In this document: positions 46,647 through 55,598 of the stretch, in pieces
Numbering within the stretch: position 1 is the stretch's first letter
How the letters are laid out: each line of letters starts with the position of its first letter
Assembly: GCA_020073215.1 (NCBI GenBank)
Contig: JAIQFO010000014.1
Location: forward strand, 48,255-112,254
Reading direction: 5' to 3'
Source: Terriglobia bacterium
Lineage (GTDB): Bacteria; Acidobacteriota; Terriglobia; Terriglobales; Acidobacteriaceae
Length of the DNA: 64,000 nt
The notes under the pieces: generated by a model
Told to the model about the DNA's origin: nothing
Databases searched by the model: none
What the model saw: the letters and a program-made list of their open reading frames with translations, nothing else
Translations under genes and position numbers: made by a program

Positions 46647-46805
46647 GCAGAGTTGAAGTTCTCAATTTTTCATTCCCGCCTTTTTCAGTTTCGACCCATC
46701 GCTGGGGGATAGAACAAAGTCTGGTCCGCAAGGGTTACAATCCCAACCCAACGACGGTCCGCATGTCCGGTGAACGAACCGATGCTCCAGACGCTGAGGG
46801 AGATC

Positions 46806-47942
46806 ATGTTCCATCGACGTTCCATCCTCATCATTATCATTATCATTGCGCTGCCCTTCCTATCATCTTTTGGGTTGGGCTCCAAAAAGGGAAAGAAAGA
46901 AGACCCCACCCTCCATCCCGTGGGCTTCAGCTTGCGCCAGTTTCCCGCGCCGGAAGACTACAACTGGCGCGGCTCCGACGATCACACGCTGGGCGGCATT
47001 ATCTGGTATCCGGCAGAAGACAGTGCTGGGGAAAAAGAGCAATACATTGGCCCGCCCGATGCGCCACTGTTCTATGCAGGCCGCGCCGCCAAGGATGCTA
47101 CGCTGGCCCCCGCGTTCAGCAAGTTTCCACTGATTGCGCTCTCACACGGCACGGGCGGCAGCGCCATGCAGATGGCATGGCTTGGCACCTATCTAGCCGC
47201 GCGCGGCTACATCGTCGTCGCCGTGAATCATCCCGGTAACAATGCTGTGACCGGCTACACAACCGAAGGTTTTATCGAAGGCTGGGAGCGGGCGAAAGAC
47301 ATCAGCACCGTGATCAGCGACGTGCTCGCGGACCCACGTTTCGGCTCTAAGATCGATCCTGATCGTATTGGCGCGGGCGGTTTTTCCTACGGCGGCTACA
47401 CCATGATCGAGCTCGCCGGCGCAAGGACTGACCTGAACCGGCTTCTAGCCTGGTGCGATGAGCAAAAGAATGCTTGCAATCCTCCCGAAATGCCAGATTT
47501 GATGGAGAAGTTTAAAGCCCTCCAGGAAAAACCCGACGTGCAGCGGACATTGCAGCGCGCCGGCGACTCCTATCGCGACCCCCGCATCCGAGCCGTGTTC
47601 GCAATTGCTCCAGCCGTTGCTCGCGCGTTTAAGGCGGAGACTTTGCAGGAGATCACCACCCCAGTGGAAATCGTCGCCGGCGCGGCAGATGTGATTGCTC
47701 CTCTCGCTGAGAATGCCCGTTTCTTCGCTTCGAATATCAAAACCGCAAAACTGACAATCCTGCCCGGCGGTGCCGGCCATTACACTTTCCTCGCGGTCGG
47801 GACGGAAGCCGGGAAAAAGCAGCTCCCCCAATTTTTCGTGGATAACCCCGGCGTCGATCGCGAAGCCGTGCACAAGCAGGTGGCCCAAATGGCCGCTGAC
47901 TTTTTCGACAGAGAACTCGCGCCGCCGGGAAAAAAGCGCTGA
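46806..47942 (+). CDS. Membrane-anchored or exported alpha/beta hydrolase
   Basis: 378 residues from the ATG at 46806, chosen for the GAGGGAG just upstream; a GTG at 46770 is in frame. A basic start and strongly hydrophobic stretch (RRSILIIIIIIALPFLSSFG) acts as signal or anchor. The alpha/beta hydrolase fold follows with the oxyanion region LSHGTGGSAMQM, nucleophile Ser in GGFSYGGYT, Asp in VAGAADVIAP and His in GAGHYTFL. It resembles the dienelactone hydrolase / PAF-acetylhydrolase-like group. The substrate is unknown; action in the periplasm is inferred. Confidence 0.85.
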   Translation: MFHRRSILIIIIIIALPFLSSFGLGSKKGKKEDPTLHPVGFSLRQFPAPEDYNWRGSDDHTLGGIIWYPAEDSAGEKEQYIGPPDAPLFYAGRAAKDATLAPAFSKFPLIALSHGTGGSAMQMAWLGTYLAARGYIVVAVNHPGNNAVTGYTTEGFIEGWERAKDISTVISDVLADPRFGSKIDPDRIGAGGFSYGGYTMIELAGARTDLNRLLAWCDEQKNACNPPEMPDLMEKFKALQEKPDVQRTLQRAGDSYRDPRIRAVFAIAPAVARAFKAETLQEITTPVEIVAGAADVIAPLAENARFFASNIKTAKLTILPGGAGHYTFLAVGTEAGKKQLPQFFVDNPGVDREAVHKQVAQMAADFFDRELAPPGKKR

Positions 47943-48018
47943 CCCTCCCGCGTTTTCGGAAGGCTGCGATTATCGTCCGTGTACATCTGCCTGAGATTGA
48001 ATTTGCTGGCTTTGGAGC

Positions 48019-49794
48019 TTACCGCTCTGCCTCGAACCTGGGCATGCGCAGCACATCGTCCTGATCCTGCGCGTTGCGCCTGATTCCGACAGCATTCAAT
48101 TCACGCGCCACCGGTTGAACCACTTCCAGAATCTTGGCCAGCGTTTGACTTAGCGCTTCCTGATCGCTGTTCTCCGCGCCGCGGCGCTCGATGAGGGTTT
48201 GCAAAAGAGTTTTGGGCCGCGGATAGACCACGATCTTGACGTCCTCCCCCTCGGGAACTCGGGCCGCTTTCTTTGCCAGTTGCAGCGCCGTATCGTAGCC
48301 GCCGAGTTCATCCACTAAGCCGAGGTTCTTGGCGTCCTGCCCCGACCAAATTCGCCCCTTCGCAATCTCCAGTACCTTTTCCTTCGGCAGCTTGCGCCCG
48401 TCGGCAACCTTGCTGGTGAAATCCAGATACACGCGGTCGAGCCATGACTGGAATCGCGCCCACTCAGCGGGCGTGTAGTCGTGGGTTCCGGTGAACATGG
48501 TCGCGTTGTCGCCCTGGTGCACCTCGTCCCACGAAAGCCCGACTTTGTTCCACAAGCCGCTGGTCAGCATCTTTCCGCCGAGCACGCCGATGGAAGCCGT
48601 GATGGTTCCGGGCTGGGCCACGATTTTGTCGGCCGCCATCGCCACAAAGTATCCGCCCGACCCGGCCACATTTCCCATCGAAACAATCACGGGCTTGCCC
48701 GCCTGGCGCGCCCGCACTACTTCGCGCCAGACGGTGTCAGAGGCAACATAGGAACCGCCGGGACTATCCACCCGAAACAGGATCGCCTTCACGTCCTTGT
48801 CTTCCGCGGCCGCTCGAATCGCACCTGCCACCGTATCCGAGCCCATATTCTGGCTGCCTCCGACCGGATCGTAATCGCTCTTGCCCCGGGTCACCGCGCC
48901 CACGCCAAACACCAACGCAACTTTCTTTCCGCGATCATGCGGACGCCCGGCGCGGCGCAGATATTGACCCAGATAAAGCAATTCCGCCCCTTCGCCCGCC
49001 TGACTTTTTACTTTGCCGTAAACCTCGTCGCGATAGAGAACGCCATCCACCAGTTTTGCGTCGACCGCTTCTTTGCCCAGATAAGGTCCCGCATCCACCA
49101 AGGCCTGAAACTTCTCCGGCGCAATCTGGCGCGCCTGGCAGATGCCCTCCTTCATCTGGTTGAACCATGAAGTCATGATCGCGGTCATCGCTTCTTTGTG
49201 CGGCCCCGTGTACTTGGTCTCGGTGTAGAAATTGAGCGCATTCTTGTATTCGTAGCGATGATCGCCATGGAAGGTCACACCCAGCTTCGACAGCGTCCCT
49301 TTTACAAATGGCGACTCCATGAGGATGCCCGTCAGTCCGACGTCGCCCGAAGGCTGCAGATAGATGTGGTCAAAGGCGGTCGCCAGGTAGTACGCGCCGT
49401 TGCCCGGACCGAACTCGCCGAAAGTTTCCGCGTAGGCGACGGCAAATTTTTTGTGCGCGCGAAATCTTTGGACAGCGTCGCGAATCTCCTGGGTCTGCGC
49501 CACCCCCATCGGTGCCGCGCCGATTTTAGCAATCAGGCCGACGACGCGATCGTCGTTCGCTCCCCGATCTATCGCGTCGATCACGTCGCGCAGCGTTTGT
49601 TTGTCGCTCAACAGTAATCGCGCCGGCGGCGTTTGAGGCGCATCTTCCAGGTACGAATGCTCGAAATTCGCTTCGAGAATCGTCTTCGATGGGACTCGGC
49701 CTTTTGTGCCGATGACAGCCACCATCACGATGACCAATCCGATCAGCCACAAAGCGCCTAAGATGGCAAGGAAACGCACGATTGCCTTGGACAT
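48019..49794 (-). CDS. sppA: Signal peptide peptidase SppA (two-domain 67K type)
   Basis: 591 residues from the ATG at 49794, preceded by AAAGGAG six bases away; the frame is open to 49914 but without a site. An N-terminal membrane helix (IVRFLAILGALWLIGLVIVM) anchors it facing the periplasm. The duplicated S49 peptidase domains carry the catalytic Lys in YEYKNALNFYTE (about residue 183) and Ser in GNVAGSGGYFVAMAAD (about residue 378), as in E. coli SppA. It digests leftover signal peptides in the membrane. Confidence 0.95.
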   Translation of the reverse strand: MSKAIVRFLAILGALWLIGLVIVMVAVIGTKGRVPSKTILEANFEHSYLEDAPQTPPARLLLSDKQTLRDVIDAIDRGANDDRVVGLIAKIGAAPMGVAQTQEIRDAVQRFRAHKKFAVAYAETFGEFGPGNGAYYLATAFDHIYLQPSGDVGLTGILMESPFVKGTLSKLGVTFHGDHRYEYKNALNFYTETKYTGPHKEAMTAIMTSWFNQMKEGICQARQIAPEKFQALVDAGPYLGKEAVDAKLVDGVLYRDEVYGKVKSQAGEGAELLYLGQYLRRAGRPHDRGKKVALVFGVGAVTRGKSDYDPVGGSQNMGSDTVAGAIRAAAEDKDVKAILFRVDSPGGSYVASDTVWREVVRARQAGKPVIVSMGNVAGSGGYFVAMAADKIVAQPGTITASIGVLGGKMLTSGLWNKVGLSWDEVHQGDNATMFTGTHDYTPAEWARFQSWLDRVYLDFTSKVADGRKLPKEKVLEIAKGRIWSGQDAKNLGLVDELGGYDTALQLAKKAARVPEGEDVKIVVYPRPKTLLQTLIERRGAENSDQEALSQTLAKILEVVQPVARELNAVGIRRNAQDQDDVLRMPRFEAER

Positions 49795-50099
49795 GGTTTG
49801 CTCCTTTGGTAAGAAAGAGCAGTCTATCCAAGTGTGTGGCTTCGGCGCTATGGGAACGTTGCCAACGCGGAGTGCTTTCTCGCTTCGAAGGACCCTTCCT
49901 GCATCAAGGGGCACGGATCGAACGGAAAGAGCAGGTTGTGGAGGAAGGCGACGTCCCGCCCAAATCGCTTGCCCTAACTATTGATCGCAACGCCACCACG
50001 AAGAGGCTGTTTTCACTAATAATGCTCTGCAACTCGCAATTCGATTGACGCCAGCCTTTGAGCGGTGCTCCCTCGACAGCGAAAGACCAGGAGATGCAG
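49795..50099. other. Divergent intergenic stretch, sppA / beta-helix gene
   Basis: It probably holds both promoters; a TAATAAT at about 50017 may be a -10 for the plus-strand gene. Nothing else is seen. Confidence 0.35.
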
Positions 50100-51938
50100 A
50101 TGAAAATCAGGCTGATAGTCGCCTTTTGCGTGTTCCTAACGCTGACTACGAAATTTGCCGCCTCAATCCCGCAGACCGGCGAGAACAGCTACTGCGCGGA
50201 CGGCGGCACCTGGGTGGGACCGGCCACGGACGGAGGAGCGGCTCTTCCTCAACACTGTATCCAGACCGACCTCGCACATACTCCAAGTCCCGGAAGTGTG
50301 ATCTCGGTGCCGCCAGGCGCGGATCTTAACCAGTATCTGGCGCAAGCTCAATGCGGCGATGTGCTGCAGTTGGCACCGGCTCAGTACGGCGGCTTTATGC
50401 TGCCGGCGAAAAATTGCGATTCCGGTCACTGGATCAGGATTCAGACCAGCGCCACGGACGGCCTTCCACCCGAAGGACAGCGTATCTCGCCGTGCGCGGC
50501 GGGAGTGCAGTCGTTGCCGGGGCGTCCCGCCTACAGCTGCCCGAATCCACAGCAACTGATGGCGACAATTTCAGCGTTGCCGGCCCCGGATGTCACCGCC
50601 GCCCCGGGCGCGAACTTCTACAGAATTGGTCCCGGAATCGAATTGACCCGGCCGAATAGCAGTGATTATTCGGCAAGGTTAGTGGACTTGGGGGGAGGCG
50701 ACCACATCATTTTTGATCGAGTCTGGGTTCACGGCACCGAGAACGCCGCCGAAACGAACAGCGGCTTCAATTTGACCGGCGCCACGAATGTAGCCGTGAT
50801 CAGCTCGTACCTCAACGATTTCAAATGCATCGCCGCCAGGATCGGGAGCTGTACGGACGCTCGCGGGTTTGGCGGCGGGGATGACGCTGCGGGACTTCCC
50901 GAAGGAACCTGGAAGATCTACAACAACTTCATCGAGGCGTCGGGGGAAAACATCATCTTTGGCGGCGCGAAGAGGGGCACAACCACGCCCCCCGATATTG
51001 AGATCCGGCAAAATCATTTCTACAAGGTGCCGTCCTGGAATCGGAATGACCCGAACTACGCGCCTCCTTCCCTGAGATCGAGGGGCTATATTGTGAAAAA
51101 CCTGTTCGAGTTGAAGAATGCGCAGCGGGTGCTGCTGGAAGGTAATCGCATGGAGTATTCGTGGGGCGGCTATAGCCAGATGGGGTTTGCCATTGTGCTC
51201 ACACCCCGTGGACGCTGGGGCGCGGTTGAAGACATCACGATCCGCTACAACTACATCAGTCACGTGGGAACCGGGCTCCAGATCGATGCGTCGCGCAGTT
51301 GCACTCCGAGACGCCGGCACCGCGAGCGGTGCAAAGATGGTTCGGGGCCGGTGAAAGATTCCGCTGGGATGGCCAGACTGAGCGTGCACGACAATCTCGT
51401 CGACGACGTGAACGCCACCTACTATCTCGGCGGCGGCTCGATGGCCCAGGTGTCAAGCGCGCTTCGCTACAATCCTCCACTCAACCACGTAGTCCTCGAT
51501 CACAACACGGTCGTGACGGATGGTATCGAGGGGAAGATTCTTAGCATGGGCACCTTCCGCAACAATCCCCAGCCCAAGATGGGGCCCTTTACATTTACCA
51601 ACAACATCGTGCGGGCAGGAACCCATAACGGGATTTGGCAGGTGGGAAGGCCCCTGGCTTGCGTCGAAGATATGCAACCCATCCCCACCTTCTCGAATTG
51701 CTTCACGCAGTTCGATGTGTCCGGCAACCTGGTCGTCGGATGGGGAGCAGTAAGTCCGGGGCCTGCCTGGCCGCAAGGCAACCAGGCACCGGCGGATTAC
51801 AGCACGGTATTTGTCAATCCGCTGCTCTCCGGCGGTGATTATCACGTGCTTCCGCCCTACCAGAATGCAGGAACGGACGGCAAAGATCCCGGTGCAGACA
51901 TTGACGGCATCGGGCAATACATGCTGGCAGCAGACTAG
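50100..51938 (+). CDS. Secreted right-handed beta-helix protein (pectin-lyase fold)
   Basis: 612 residues from the ATG at 50100, with AGGAG six bases upstream; in-frame starts at 50058 and 50094 are less well placed. A signal peptide (KIRLIVAFCVFLTLTTKFAA) is followed by many short beta strands in the repeating pattern of parallel beta-helix proteins, with strands such as DHIIFDRVWVHG, NVAVISSYLNDF, RVLLEGNRMEYSW, DITIRYNYISHVGTG and HVVLDHNTVVT. Such folds occur in polysaccharide lyases and carbohydrate epimerases; no catalytic set is evident here. It is probably surface or periplasmic. Confidence 0.8.
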   Translation: MKIRLIVAFCVFLTLTTKFAASIPQTGENSYCADGGTWVGPATDGGAALPQHCIQTDLAHTPSPGSVISVPPGADLNQYLAQAQCGDVLQLAPAQYGGFMLPAKNCDSGHWIRIQTSATDGLPPEGQRISPCAAGVQSLPGRPAYSCPNPQQLMATISALPAPDVTAAPGANFYRIGPGIELTRPNSSDYSARLVDLGGGDHIIFDRVWVHGTENAAETNSGFNLTGATNVAVISSYLNDFKCIAARIGSCTDARGFGGGDDAAGLPEGTWKIYNNFIEASGENIIFGGAKRGTTTPPDIEIRQNHFYKVPSWNRNDPNYAPPSLRSRGYIVKNLFELKNAQRVLLEGNRMEYSWGGYSQMGFAIVLTPRGRWGAVEDITIRYNYISHVGTGLQIDASRSCTPRRRHRERCKDGSGPVKDSAGMARLSVHDNLVDDVNATYYLGGGSMAQVSSALRYNPPLNHVVLDHNTVVTDGIEGKILSMGTFRNNPQPKMGPFTFTNNIVRAGTHNGIWQVGRPLACVEDMQPIPTFSNCFTQFDVSGNLVVGWGAVSPGPAWPQGNQAPADYSTVFVNPLLSGGDYHVLPPYQNAGTDGKDPGADIDGIGQYMLAAD

Positions 51939-52107
51939 CCCATTTGGTTCGAGGGCTTGTGATCGGCGGCGGCGTGGCGACAACGGTGCGCCGCCCGCCT
52001 GCCGCTCAGGTCACCTTTCTTTTTCAAGGCGTGGCGATTCCGAGGCGTCTTGAAAAGCGCTGGACGCCACGAATATTGTCAGAGAAGCCTGATTTCGGTA
52101 ACATTCG

Positions 52108-53577
52108 ATGAAATCCAGCGCGTTCCACCTGTCGCTCAAGATGCCGAGATTCCAGGTAACGATGGTCAAGACTCTGCTGCTTTTGGTGCTGGCTTCTTCC
52201 GCACCGCTCCTCACCCAAGCACAAGTGCGCGGATTTCAACACATCGTGATCCTCTATCAGGAGAATCGCACTCCCGACAACCTCTTCCAGGGTTTGTGCG
52301 GACCGAGGGGTAACCTTTGCCCCAGCCCCTACAATCTGCGGAACTTTGGAATCGATAACCAGGGTCAGACGATTTCGCTCATTCAAGTCCCGCTGGGCAG
52401 TCCCCACGACCCGGATCACAGCCATCACGGGTTCGTCCAAATGTGCCACCTGAACGCTACCACCAATCAGTGCAGGATGGACGGCCTCAGCAGCAGCGGC
52501 TGCAGCACCGAGACGTGCTCGTTTGAGTATGTGAATCCTGCCGATGTTGCTCCTTACGTCTCCCTGGCGCAGCAGTACGGCTGGGCCAACTTCATGTTTC
52601 AGACCAACCAGGGTCCCAGCGCGCCGGCGCATCAATTCATTTTTGCGGGCACGTCCGCGCCCAGCGCGTTTGACGATAGCGCGGCCACGTTCGTCGCCGA
52701 GAACCCGAGCGGACTGGGATGCCTGGCTCCGCTGAACGCGGTCTACAAGTTAATTTCTCCCGCAAGCGCACCCAGTGAGTTCAACCTCATCAATAATCCT
52801 TTGGGCACGGTGTGCTTCACCCACGAAACCATGGCCACGCTACTCGACAATCACGTCCCGAAACTCAGCTGGAAGTATTACACTCCCGGGTCCAATAACA
52901 TCTGGACCGCGCCCAACTGGATTCAGGACATCTGTCAGCCCAACAGCAGTTATACGCAGTGTACGGGCCCGGAATGGAAGAGTAATGTCGACCTGCATCC
53001 GGCGGACGTATTGACCGATATTGGAGCCTGCAGTCTCCGCAACTTGATTTGGGTCATTCCGACGGGACAGAATTCGGACCACCCAGGTCCGAATGGCAAC
53101 ACCGGCGGGCCTTCCTGGGTCTCTTCCATTGTGAATAAGATCGGCCAGAGCTCTTGTACGGACACCGTCAATGGCCTGACCCTGTCTTATTGGGAAGACA
53201 CGGCGATCATCCTTACCTGGGACGACTGGGGAGGCTGGTATGATCACGAGCACCCCGCTCTGCTGTCGGTGCCCCAGGGAGGTCAAGGCGATTACCAGTA
53301 CGGCTTCCGCGTCCCGCTCGTAGTGATCTCGGCATTTACGCCGAAGGGATACGTTGACAACGATCGCCACGACTTCGGAAGCATTCTGCGGTTTGTCGAG
53401 CACAATTTCGGCATCGCGGAGGGCGCGCTCAATTTTGCGGACCAACGCGCCACCACTGATCTCAGTGGTTTTTTTCACTTCAGTGCGCCTCGCAAGTTCA
53501 AACCTATCAGCGCTCCACTTGGGGAAGCATTCTTCTTGAACGACAAGCGCCCCATGGAACCTCCCGACACCGACTAG
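52108..53577 (+). CDS. Secreted phosphoesterase (phospholipase C / acid phosphatase family)
   Basis: 489 residues; an ATG at 52162 (MVKTLLLLVLASSAPLLTQA) gives a more typical signal peptide and may be the true start. The mature protein has the phosphoesterase (PF04185-type) signature HIVILYQENRTPDNLFQG near its start, with VWP-region features such as FMFQTNQGPSAPAHQFIFAG, and a metal/catalytic segment TAIILTWDDWGGWYDHEHPA with YGFRVPLVVIS. Members hydrolyse phospholipids or phosphomonoesters outside the cell. Several Cys residues suggest disulfides in the periplasm or outside. Confidence 0.9.
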   Translation: MKSSAFHLSLKMPRFQVTMVKTLLLLVLASSAPLLTQAQVRGFQHIVILYQENRTPDNLFQGLCGPRGNLCPSPYNLRNFGIDNQGQTISLIQVPLGSPHDPDHSHHGFVQMCHLNATTNQCRMDGLSSSGCSTETCSFEYVNPADVAPYVSLAQQYGWANFMFQTNQGPSAPAHQFIFAGTSAPSAFDDSAATFVAENPSGLGCLAPLNAVYKLISPASAPSEFNLINNPLGTVCFTHETMATLLDNHVPKLSWKYYTPGSNNIWTAPNWIQDICQPNSSYTQCTGPEWKSNVDLHPADVLTDIGACSLRNLIWVIPTGQNSDHPGPNGNTGGPSWVSSIVNKIGQSSCTDTVNGLTLSYWEDTAIILTWDDWGGWYDHEHPALLSVPQGGQGDYQYGFRVPLVVISAFTPKGYVDNDRHDFGSILRFVEHNFGIAEGALNFADQRATTDLSGFFHFSAPRKFKPISAPLGEAFFLNDKRPMEPPDTD

Positions 53578-53718
53578 ACAGCTTCACCGCACAACAGTTG
53601 ACGGCAGCAACCCAGGGTCTGACCAGTGTGTCGTTGAAGCCGAACCGCTCCCCCGTCCTAACGTGGTTGGATTCGAACTTGCTGCCGAATTAGCGGGCGG
53701 GGGGCAGAGAGGGTTTAG

Positions 53719-53832
53719 ATGGTGAGGTTGGCGTATGTCACGATTACACTCGTAGCTGGGGTTTTGAGTGTACTCGCCTGGTTACAACAAAATGAGGTTG
53801 CTGGAAGCGTGTCGATTAACGAACAATATTGA
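53719..53832 (+). CDS. Candidate small membrane protein (37 aa)
   Basis: An ATG at 53719 lies five bases after GAGAGGG and opens a 37-codon frame. The product has one hydrophobic helix (AYVTITLVAGVLSVLAWL) and a short polar tail, like many small inner membrane proteins. No family is recognised. The gap to the next gene is only 27 bp, so the two may be co-transcribed. Confidence 0.45.
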   Translation: MVRLAYVTITLVAGVLSVLAWLQQNEVAGSVSINEQY

Positions 53833-53859
53833 CGCACCCGGATACGAAGACAAGCCGAG

Positions 53860-54186
53860 ATGAAGCGTCCTAGCATTGAGGTACAGAAGGAAATCGCAGA
53901 GTTTGCAGCTGCCAATCCTGCCATGACGTTCAAAGCAATTAGTGTGGCGTTGGGATACCAGTATGCAGATGTCTCGTACGCCATTCGTCGTCACTTGCCG
54001 GACCGAAAACGTGTTTGTGGGGTACCCAACGTGACTACTTCACCGGTTGTGCCCCACAACCGAGTCCTTGCGTTCTATGAGGAAAACCCTGAAATGTCGT
54101 ACCGCAAGATGGGGCTGTTGCTCGGTCTTAGCGGCGAACGTGTTCGTCAGATAGCAAGGAAGCACGGACTGTCGCCGCATAGTTAG
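53860..54186 (+). CDS. Small protein with two helix-turn-helix-like motifs
   Basis: 108 residues. Two related segments look like helix-turn-helix units: IAEFAAANPAMTFKAISVAL with GYQYADVSYAIRRHL, and VLAFYEENPEMSYRKMGLLL with GLSGERVRQIARKHGL. The second matches the form of sigma-region-4-like DNA-binding motifs. The two halves appear to be an internal duplication. It is probably a DNA-binding protein; targets unknown. Copies of a 28-bp direct repeat lie just after it and after the next small gene. Confidence 0.65.
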   Translation: MKRPSIEVQKEIAEFAAANPAMTFKAISVALGYQYADVSYAIRRHLPDRKRVCGVPNVTTSPVVPHNRVLAFYEENPEMSYRKMGLLLGLSGERVRQIARKHGLSPHS

Positions 54187-54199
54187 GAGACCGGGAACT

Positions 54200-54227
54200 T
54201 GAGTGTAAACGCCTGATTTCGTCAACT
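54200..54227 (+). repeat. 28-bp direct repeat, copy 1
   Basis: TGAGTGTAAACGCCTGATTT CGTCAACT matches the copy at 54529 at 27 of 28 positions. The first 16 bases also match 53765-53780 at 15 positions. Confidence 0.8.
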
Positions 54228-54269
54228 GTGACTTGCTGGTGCCGGGAAAACGTGTAAATCTAACGCGTT

Positions 54270-54515
54270 ATGAAGACTGGCGACAGAGTGAAGCTCGTAG
54301 GCATTCCCCCCGACGTGCGGGATGAGGACGATATGCAAACCCGCACGCTCTTTGAGAAGTGCCTCGGGCAGACGTTTGTTGTCGCTGATGTCGAATCCTT
54401 CGACGGTGTGCCGTTTCCACTGGCGAAACTGGATGTGGGCCACGTCGTTGGGAAACAGCCATTCGAGCATACGATTTGGGTCGAACCGCAATACCTTGAA
54501 GTGGAAACCCCCTGA
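54270..54515 (+). CDS. Small hypothetical protein (81 aa)
   Basis: 81 residues beginning MKTGDRVKLVGIPPDVRDED and containing a beta-rich pattern (TFVVADVESFDGVPFPLAKL, HTIWVEPQYLEVET) like a small SH3/KOW-type barrel. No signal peptide or membrane helix. The frame reads as a compact protein and is flanked by two direct repeats, but no ribosome site is clear before the ATG. Function unknown. Confidence 0.6.
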   Translation: MKTGDRVKLVGIPPDVRDEDDMQTRTLFEKCLGQTFVVADVESFDGVPFPLAKLDVGHVVGKQPFEHTIWVEPQYLEVETP

Positions 54516-54528
54516 GTGTTGGTGGTTC

Positions 54529-54556
54529 TGAGTGTAATCGCCTGATTTCGTCAACT
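54529..54556 (+). repeat. 28-bp direct repeat, copy 2
   Basis: TGAGTGTAATCGCCTGATTT CGTCAACT; differs from 54200-54227 at one base. The two copies bracket the 81-residue gene exactly. Confidence 0.8.
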
Positions 54557-54592
54557 ACGGTTGCGTTGGAGTCTCTTGGTCGGAACAAGATG

Positions 54593-55459
54593 CTACTCCA
54601 TTTTCTTCCCGACTCGTCCTTTGATGGGTGAGCGGTAGATGTAGAGCGGCTTTCCCGTTATCGCCTGCGCATCCAGCAATCCAAACTCTGGTGATCTGCT
54701 ATCGAGACTCACGTCCCGATTGTCACCCATGACAAAATACTTGCCCACAGGCACAGTGATTTGGCCAAAACTATCCATCCACTGGTTGGTGCCGAGGGCA
54801 AGAGTGTGGCGAATGAAGGGCTCTGCTACAACTCGGCCGTTAACGATGATTTCCCGGTTCTTTGCTCCCACAGTATCTCCGCCAAGGGCAATCACCCGTT
54901 TCACCGTTTGGTAATCCTCTCTGCGCAGTACAACAAGATCATTGTGGGACACTGAGTGGTCGCGATAAAAGGTCTTGTCGATGACGAATTGATCTCCTGT
55001 CAACAGCGTAGTTTCCATCGCTGAAGAATTGAATTTGAGTGCCCTAAAGCCCGCGACAAGAAAGAGCGGAGTGAAAACGGCGTTGAAGCCTACATAGGTG
55101 AGCAGCGGAACCGCCAAAAGCCACCACTTCGATGTTCTTCGGTCGGCTGGATTCCTGTGTTCGAGCAAGGCTGTGCCAGCTGCATATAACGACAATGCGA
55201 GCCAGCAGAGACCAATGAGGCCGAGTCCTGCAGGGAAACGCGGCAACCGTAGAGGCCAAACACCGGAAGCGACGACAAAAAAGACCAGAAGCAAGAGAAT
55301 GCCCTTGCGTCGCTGCGCGAGAAGGAGTTGTCCAGCACCAGGTATCATCGCGGAGAGAACAGCCGCAAGCAGTTGCCGCTTCGTGCCAACAAACTTCTTT
55401 TGCGCAGCAACGAGGTCCCCTGTGGGCACAACTGTTGAATTGGACGCCGGGTCAGACAT
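54593..55459 (-). CDS. Signal peptidase I homologue with Ala at the catalytic Ser position
   Basis: 288 residues from the ATG at 55459; a GTG at 55507 with GGGAG upstream is an alternative. The first 140 residues hold about four membrane helices (LLAAVLSAMIPGAGQLLLAQ, then WWLLAVPLLTYVGF). The S26 peptidase domain follows: FNSSAMETTLLTGDQFVIDK, DYQTVKRVIALGGD with the general-base Lys187, and MGDNRDVSLDSRSPEFG. In typical signal peptidases the residue just before Met in the first motif is the nucleophile Ser; here it is Ala147 (codon GCG). It may be inactive, or one of Ser145/146 may substitute. Confidence 0.85.
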   Translation of the reverse strand: MSDPASNSTVVPTGDLVAAQKKFVGTKRQLLAAVLSAMIPGAGQLLLAQRRKGILLLLVFFVVASGVWPLRLPRFPAGLGLIGLCWLALSLYAAGTALLEHRNPADRRTSKWWLLAVPLLTYVGFNAVFTPLFLVAGFRALKFNSSAMETTLLTGDQFVIDKTFYRDHSVSHNDLVVLRREDYQTVKRVIALGGDTVGAKNREIIVNGRVVAEPFIRHTLALGTNQWMDSFGQITVPVGKYFVMGDNRDVSLDSRSPEFGLLDAQAITGKPLYIYRSPIKGRVGKKME

Positions 55460-55598
55460 GAGATGATCAATATAGCAAACCAAACTGTTGAAACATCCCG
55501 ATTTCACTCATTGACTCCCGGTCGGCCAATTCTCAATGAGCGCTCCCCTGTACATCACTACCGTTCGCCAATGGGCCACGGCACAGATGTTTCTCTAA

